Shown here: piece by piece, positions 39,201-48,200 of the stretch
Numbering within the stretch: the first letter of the stretch is position 1
Layout: each line of letters begins with the position of its first letter
Origin: Lytechinus pictus
Taxonomy: Eukaryota > Echinodermata > Echinoidea > Temnopleuroida > Toxopneustidae
Reading direction: 5' to 3'
Assembly (NCBI RefSeq): GCF_037042905.1
Contig: NC_087261.1
Coordinates: 27,354,817-27,418,816 of the forward strand
Length of the DNA stretch: 64,000 nucleotides
Notes under the pieces: model-generated
Seen by the model: the letters and a program-made list of their open reading frames with translations, nothing else
Told to the model about the DNA's origin: nothing
Databases searched by the model: none
Made by a program: the position numbers and the translations under genes

Positions 39201-42200
39201 GCCATATAGCCCACGAGTGGAGAAGAAATAAATGAAAATAAATGAAAATAAATTAATACATACATACATACATACATACATACATACATACACACATACA
39301 TACACACTTACATACATACATACATACACATACATACATAAATAAATAAATGATTAAATAAAAAAATAAATATAAATAAATAAATAAATCCTCCACGAAA
39401 GCAAGAATTGGACTTTCATAACTGATCGCGAAAATTTTTGAACAATTCAAAGATTTCTTCAGATCAATACGATTGCCTTGACTGATCTAATATGATCTTA
39501 TACGATCTGATAAGATCACTACGATTTCTCTACGATTAAGTACGCCGTTTGAATCGTAGCGCAAATCGTGACCAGGTTTTACATGTTGCTTATCATTGCG
39601 ATAGTCATTTCTCCATGTGGTCACAGCCGTCTATGAAGTGATGATTTTACCTTCTCTTTGTCCCATTTATTTCAGATGAGGAGAACCTTGCCGACTGTTC
39701 TGTAAATCCCGATCATACTAATTTTTTGGCCTCAGAAGTGATGTGCTACGGTATGGGTATCACTGTTTCTTTGAAAGTTACTATCAATAAAAACAATAAA
39801 TACACACACACGAAAACCCCCTAAAAGGCTTTAAATCAAACACACACACATATAATGTGATGAAGGGTTTGAGGTTTATTCTGTTAAGAGTTCATCAAAA
39901 AAAGTCTAAAAAATAACACAGAAATTACAAATTGATCATGTTAATGGGCATTAGTGGTTTACGTAGTGAAAATATCATAACTATAGAATATATTTCAATT
40001 ATAGATTACTACGAAATATTTTTTTAATATGTTTCTCTTAATAAACGGACAGAATTTCAAAGACGTTTCAAATGTTTGTAGATAGGGCTGCTTCAATTGT
40101 AAAAATAATATTATTATAATATCTTTCATTGTTTGGTAGAGAGGGGATACATAGGATGTTACCCGCTTGATTCATCTGGGTTTACCAAGCTTCAAATCCC
40201 TTGCGGAAACGGATATGCTGACAGGAAAAACCTGACAATAGAAAACTGCATTTTGTGGTGCCGTCGCTCTAGATACATATATAGCTATGCTGGTTTATCA
40301 AACGGTGACACTTGTCTGTGTGGGAGTGCATCCCTTGCCATCAACCAGTCTTCGAAGGTATCTGAATCGTCATGTCGCTCTAGATGTACCGGAAGAAGAA
40401 TTAACACTTGTGGAAGTTTTTCTCATATAGCTTTGTTAAATAGTAAGATTAAAAAAGTTTTCAAGAATTGAATGGCAACAAACGGGAAATTAATTCACAT
40501 TGGTTTTCATTTCTAAAGACGTGCAAAATAATACACAGGTGCACTGCAGCTTTTGGTGGCTACGTGCAATTCTGCCATGAGGAAAATTGAAAAGTGACTT
40601 GTGTTAAAAATAGATAATCGAGAATATACATCATTTCGTTTGATCACAAAAAATATGAAATACATAATGGACTATATATCAAAAGTGTAATTGTGTCCTG
40701 AAATTGGTCGAAATATTGTATTATAGCAGTTTCAAAGTGTAAAAAAAACATATCAGAATTTGAAAATTTTTGAAATCAACATTATTTTTTTCCAAATGTC
40801 CACACTGCCAAAGTTAAGATCAACAAAATCAAATGGAATTAAATTAGGTTGTTGGAATACGTTATGTTGTGGTGGTATGTGTCATAGTTACGGATGCGGC
40901 TAACCTGGGTTATTATCATTGTTATTATATTGTTATATTTGATGATAAAATAAATAAGTTATGACTCGATCGAATGCAGTATATGCCAATTGAAATTAGT
41001 TTAATATGAAAAAAGAAATACACATCAGAGAAAGTTTGAGAAAAATTGAATAATAAGAAGGTTACGAGTCTTTGAATGCTGAGATCCCTAACGATATCGA
41101 CATCCCTCCCCCCTTTGACAATGCGACTAAAATGTGTGATTTTCCACCTGTACACCCCCACCCCCTCAATTACTTTTCTACATAGTTTACTTAAATTGTC
41201 ACTTTCATCAGGTCTATCCATATATCATGTGTTTTTTTTATGTAGGGAAGAAATGTAATAGAGTTTGTACTAGAATGAGGAAAACATGTGTGTTTGTATA
41301 TGTTCAGTGTACAAGGGGGGGGGAGTTGTACTTCTGTGACATCACTAATCTTGGTCGAATTGCGAATGGGAGGATCTCCAAAGCATCACTGAAATCGAAA
41401 TTCGAATGTTCATGACCTTCTTATTGTTTTTCCAATTGTTATCAAACACCCACTGATCTTCTTTGAGTTTCTGAGTTTTGTGTTGTTGTTTTTTTTTTCC
41501 ATACAAGTTAACGTGTTCATTGGGTTTCATTCTACGTTAAAGACGAGTTTTAGATTAAAAAGTTTAAGCTTATTTCCCAATGGGAGTTAAATGGCTACTG
41601 AAGTGATAAATGTAACTATTCTTGTTGTGTTTTTTTTTTCAGTTGAGACAACAAAAACATCACAAAGAGCATCAGACACTACCGACTCTAGTGAGAGAAT
41701 AGATTACTCAACTTTTTCTCCTAGGACATCATCCCTGTCTGGAAATTACATATGTAATCAGAAGGCAGAAGTACAGCATTTCAAAGGTAAGAATAAATGG
41801 GTTCACTTCATTCTTACATTAGAGGCAAAGATATCCTCAACTTTTTGGAGGTTGTTCTTTGGGTCTGATATAGCCGTCATAAAATCGTTAAAGGTGGCCA
41901 ATATTTACCAAATTATAAGCATGGTTGTTTTAAGTTAAAACCGACTAAATTTGCTTTAAACGAAAAAAAAAGAAAGAGATAAATCTGAAGAGCATAATAT
42001 ACAAATAATGCATGCAGCCAAGTGCGTTAGTGGAAATGCAGAGCACGCGAGGTCTCTTTAGATATGTGCCGCACTGTGCACGAGCCGCTGGCGGCGAGTG
42101 CCCAGTTATAACGCGATATCATTAAGTTTCGCCTTATTTTATGTTTTTATTGAACAAATCAAAACAAATCACAAACAATCACAAGCAATCAAAACATTTA

Positions 42201-45200
42201 CAAAATATTGTATCATTAAAAAAATAAAAAGTTTCGCCTTATTTTCATGATACAGTCATGCACATCCGGTTCAAAATGAGGGAACTGATGTTACACACTT
42301 ACCATTTAATTTGTATTCTATTATATTAACAATAAAACATTCACATTTTTATGGATTAGATGACAAAAGAGCCATTGGATCTCTATTATCATATTAACTT
42401 ATAATGCTAATAACGAATAACGATTTTGCATTTTCCACGAGGAATCAAAGGGGAAGTCCACGTGAAAAGAAAATACTGAAAATATCAAAATCGGATGTAA
42501 ATGAGAATTGTCGTTTGAAAATTCGCTTGATTTCATAAAGCAGTTATAGGCCTGTGTGCTTAACCTCTGGTGATACAATAGCGAGGAACAAATCTGCAAA
42601 ATTTGAAATATTCAATCATTCATATAGTAAAAAAAAAGAAATAGTGAGTGACGTAATAAACGCATTTGCGTATGTTATGCATATAACTGTTTTGTAAAAC
42701 TGGGGAAAATATTATTTTTACAAATATTGATGAAATTTTCGGCGTTTTTTTTTTTTTTTGGGGGGGGGCTAATTCAAATCAACTCTTTCTGGGAGGACTT
42801 GACCTTTAATGACGTAGTCGTTTTGGAGATTATGTGATGTTTTCTCTTTGCATTTTCTTCAGCAGCGCATTTAGAAACTATTGCACAAGACTATTTTTCT
42901 CTTTTGTATCCATTATACAGACTGTGGATTCCTAGGATGCTATCCATTAGATTTATTAGAGTTTAGTGAGTTTGAAACCCCTTGCGGCAGATACAACAAA
43001 TACGACAGACAAAATGTAACAATACCAAACTGCATCACCTGGTGTGAACGCTCTGGAAACGCCTATCTCTATGCTGGAGTACTTCATGGTCGAACATGTC
43101 TGTGTGGGAGTGCATCCATTGCCATTAAACAGTCTGCTCGGGTACCTGAAACATCGTGTAACACCCCATGTATCGGAAAGAGCAATGAATTTTGTGGAGG
43201 TCGGTCTCACGTCGCTATATTCAATAGTAAGTAGAATCCTATATATTTCTCAATACAGTTTGCTCTGTCTCAAACGTTACCTAAAACAGCAACGTAGCCC
43301 CGGGGTGAGGGGGGGGGGGTACTTAGAATAGGCCTAAATGTATGATGCGTACGTGTGCCGTGGTCGAGACCCCCAGTCAGCCTAAATTTCCGTTCCAGAG
43401 CATCACCAATTTAGAAAGCCATAGAAATTTATATTTCTTCCCCGTTCCAGAGACTTCAATATTTGTGATTCTCGTTTAGACAGTGCGCTACCATATTCGC
43501 TATCATGCTACGATTTAATGAGCTCCGGAGACCCCCATTTTTTATGTGGTCAGTTCCACAGCATTGCAGTTTTAGCAATCATTGATCCATGGAGCTATTA
43601 TCCAAGAGCCATTCCAAAGACCCCCATTGTAAGACCAAGATTTGGTTCGAGAGCCCACTATTTTGTACTTTGTTGTGGATCATGGGTATCATGTTATGAT
43701 TCGAGTAGCCCACCCAAGCCCCCCCCCCCCTCCCCCCGGGAATGTAGCCTTGATAACAGACGGATAAGACATATACGTTGTCCCCTCCCATCCCCTACTG
43801 ATCGGCCATAAAAATACTACTACCTTGCTACAACAAAGCAATATACTTAGCCCCCCCCCCCCCCACACACACACACACAAACACACGCGCGCACAACGGT
43901 ATTTGTGAGCAGGATTTTTTTTTTTTAATGTACATTTATATCTGAATTATTTCATGGATCTGCTACACTCTACATATCAGGAAATGTCATAATATTTTGG
44001 TTACCGAGCATTATTTCCTTTTATATTCTTTTATTATAACGAAAAACAAACTAGATGTATGTGTTGTATTGCGTCCATTTCGTTTAGTTATATTATTCAT
44101 CTAGTACAGTTCTCACTAGAGGTGGTTTTGGGGGAATATGGAATGCACTGCAGACGCCATGTTTTATTGTAAGACAACGTTACAGGAGTGGTGATGAGCC
44201 AGGAGACGAAAAAATAGTTTGACTTCCCCTGGTTATAAATCTAATTATTTTATTTGTGACGTCATATGCGAGCAGCATTCATACGTAGCGAATGGAAAAA
44301 AAAATTAATGAAATGTCATTTTCTCGAAAATAGTTTTTACTGTACCTTTAGTATATCAATTGACAAATCATTTCACACCCGATCATGAATAGAGAACCCC
44401 CAAAAAGTCATCAGGAACCATTAAGAAAGTGATATTCTTGCATTTTAAATTTACATTACATATGGGGCAGCTGCTCGTTTATGACGTCATGAATCCAAAA
44501 TTTTCTTATTCTTTAACGGATTTTCCTCAACCATTCGCCAATATTTTTTTTTCCTGCTATTTTTCCAACAAACTTTTCTCTAGGGTGAACTTCCCCTTGA
44601 AACAAAATGGCCAGAAATAATTTTGCGATTGTAGTGCACACCCCTCTCAATATCCACTTTTCGAAAGAGCAAGTGCATTTTGAATCTTAGAAGTATTCCA
44701 TTTAGTCTATTCTTCATTCAATCACTTACTTTAAAATCTTTCAGATGAAGGCGTGGTGCATTTAAATATTTTTATTGCCGCTTGAAAGTTCTGCTTTCTT
44801 TGTTGATGGGGAAAGGTACTCAAGACCTTGGAGGATACAGCATATACGGAATTCACTTAAGGACCCCCCAAATCGAAATCCTATAAGCTACAAAGCACAA
44901 AATATGCATATCACTGATTGTTTTCTAAAGAAACACTTAAATTAGCAAATTTCGTTTGCACATAGAAAAGATCAATAATTTTGTCGATTTCCGTGTTACG
45001 ATTTCGATTTTCTTTTTTAATTTTGCAATGACAATGGCAATATAGTCCTTAAATAAAGATTTGCAACTCTTAAAATAATTTGGCTCTTTTTAGCCAAGAG
45101 TACTATGTCAGAAAACTGTTACACGTAATCTTAATACGGACATCGATACAAAGCTGAAACAATTCGCCCCCAAAACAGAAAAATAACCCCCTAAAACACT

Positions 45201-48200
45201 TTCAGTGCTGTGAAATTCATCAATTAAAGCATGTGGCAATGATATTTTTCTATGATTATAATTAAGAAAATTTACATTCGTAATCTAAAAATACAAAGAA
45301 AAACCATCCAGTTTTCATACAGACCTTTGTAACCACAATTATCCTGAATCCTGCACGTCACGGACTTCAGGTTGGCGAAAATAATAACAAAATGCTTAAA
45401 TTCCGCTGAATTTGATAATGTGAATAAACAACATGAACGAGGAAAGCAAATGTATAAACTTTGCGCAGTTTGTTTGTAGCTTATATACCTTCGATTCTTA
45501 TGGACTTTCGGTTTTACTTTTTCGCTCCGGTCTGGGTATTTAAATTAGAAACGGGTGTTGATATAATGTTGGATATATTGGGGAGACATGTTGAAAACAA
45601 TTCATGCAATTCCATAAATTTCACATTTCTTTTTCGCATTCCATGCACCCAGTCGAGACAGGCAGCAATCCACAAATTTTAGCGGACACTACCCGCCCCT
45701 GCCATTCTCATGATTCCAGCGAGATTGTGGACACTTCGACTCTGTCAGGAAATTATGATAGCAATCAAACCGCAGAAGTACAAGGTAAGAATTAAAGTAA
45801 TGGGTTCGTTCTTAACCGAATGATTTATCCCAATGATGACTGTATAAACGTGGAATGGGGGCTTATTTCTGTGACAGTCAGTGAAACCTTTATTGTGGTG
45901 TTCCTGCCGAAAATCAATGTTTAATGATGAATATGAACATAAACAGGGTAAAAGAAAATAATTTATGATGTGAAACAAACAAGTTAAGGTATTTTCGGTT
46001 TTGCACTGTTTCGGTGAAAATTTTAAAGGGCAATATCCCTTAGGGGCCTTGTTTTCATGAATTGAGAATTCCTGTCTCGGTTCATATTAATGCTATCGTA
46101 TTTAAGTGTGTATTTATTGTATGTAAAGTTACTTAGCTTAGTTATGTAAGTAATTCGTGGAGCGTTGTGGCCCAGTGGATTAGTCTCTGGACTTTGAAAC
46201 AGAGGGTCGTGGGTTCGAATCCCAGCCATGGCGTAATTTCCTTCAGCAAGAAATTTATCCACATTGTGCTGTACTCGACCCAGATGAGGTGAATGGGTAC
46301 CCGGTAGGATTTCTCGTTGAACGCTTTAGCGCCTATTAATATGGCGGCTCAGCTACAGCCGGGGTAATGATACCAAGTATCAAAGCGCAGTTGAGTATAT
46401 GCACATAGTAACTGCGCTATATAAATGGACATTATTATTATTATTAATATTATTACTATTATTATTATTATTATTATTATCATTATTATAATTATTATTA
46501 TTACATAAAAACATTCCTGACGTCAGGGGTTTGAAGAAAAGAACTAAACGAAAAGTGTATACCTCTTCCAGGGAACATCCATCAAGGAAAGCACCATAAG
46601 TAAACGACGAATTTGTAGCTACAACACTTAGCAGTAATCATTTCTCTTCACCTTAGTCTTAATAATCATTGAGGTTCAATAATGTTTGAAATCCAGTTTG
46701 CATAAGTTTAGTTTTGCTATGTCGCGCAATCTTCTTAGATATGTCAGTGGGTTTTTTTTTAAGATATCGGCACAGATAATCTTTGTCTGCACACGCTCAT
46801 ATGGTATTTACGAACTCGCATAGTTTTAATATGATTTTAGATTGGTTAAGAGCATAAGTATATCACTGATTGCCAATTGAGTATTGTCTTCTAAAGAAAC
46901 ACTCAAATTAGCAGGCTTCGTTTGCACATAGAAAAGATCAATAAGTTTGTCGATTTCTGTGTTACGATTTCCATTTTTTGTTCATGCTACAATGACAATG
47001 GCAATACAGTCCTTAAATAAAGACTTGCAACTCTTCATCACTTTTTGTGTAAATAATTTGGCTCTTTTTTGGCCAAGAGTACTATGTCAGAAAACTGTTA
47101 CACGTAATCTTAATACAGACATCGATAAAAAGCTGAAAAAATGCGCCCCCAAAAAAACTGAAAAATAAACCCCCAAAACACTTCCAGGGCTATGAAATTC
47201 ATCAGTTAAAGCATGTGGCAATGATATTTTTTTATGATTATAGCTAAGAAAGTTTACATTCGTAATCTAAAAAGACAAAGAAAAACCATCCAGTTTTCAT
47301 ACAGACCTTTGTAACCACAATTATCCTGGATCATGCACGTCACGGACTTCAGGTGGGTGAAAATCAGAATAAAATTATTGAATTCCGCTGAATTTAATAA
47401 TGTGGATAACAACATGAACACGGAAAGCGTTCAAGCGGGGAAAATGTTTAAACTATTCATATTATATTTTGTAGCTTACATACCTTCGATTCTTATGGAC
47501 TTTCGGTTTTACTTTTTCGCTCCGGTTTGGGTATTTGAATTAGAAACGGGTGTTGATATAATGTTGGATATATTGGGGAGACATGTTGAAAACAATTCAT
47601 GCATTTCCATAAAATTCACATTTCTTTTTCGCATTCCATGCACCCGGTCGAGACAGGCAGCAATCCACAAATTTTAGCGGACACTACCCGCCCTTGCCAT
47701 TCTCATGATTCCAGCGAGATTGTGGACACTTCGACTCTGTCAGGAAATTATGATAGCAATCAAACCGCAGAAGTACAAGGTAAGAATTAAAGTAATGGGT
47801 TCGTTCTTAAACCGAATGATTTATCCCAATGATGACTGTATAAACGTGGAATGGGGGCTTATTTCTGTGACAGTCAGTGAAACCTTTATTGTGGTGTTCC
47901 TGCAGAAAATCAATGTTTAATGATGAATATGAACATAAAAAGGGTGGAAGAAAATAATTTATGATGTGAAAAAAACTGAGGTTCGAATAACAGTTTTCAT
48001 GACCAAGAAAAAAAGCCCGAAAAGTAAAGGAAAAGGTGAAATACCTTTTTCCCCCTAATTATTACGTTAAAATCTTTAACAAAATTATTTTTTTTCTTAA
48101 AAATATAAAATTTTGGCTCGCTCGTTCGAAATATATATATATATTTTTGCTGCCCCAATACGCCACGTCTGATTTCCTCAATTTTTTTGGTTCATTACAT

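Noticed and set aside
39141..39450. Tyr/Val/Cys-rich small frames on the minus strand
   Set aside because: Translations of the (TACA)n microsatellite.
46158..46240. Possible tRNA gene
   Set aside because: A and B boxes are present, but the anticodon arm does not fold well and the sequence continues into a SINE body and (ATT)n tail, with further copies nearby.
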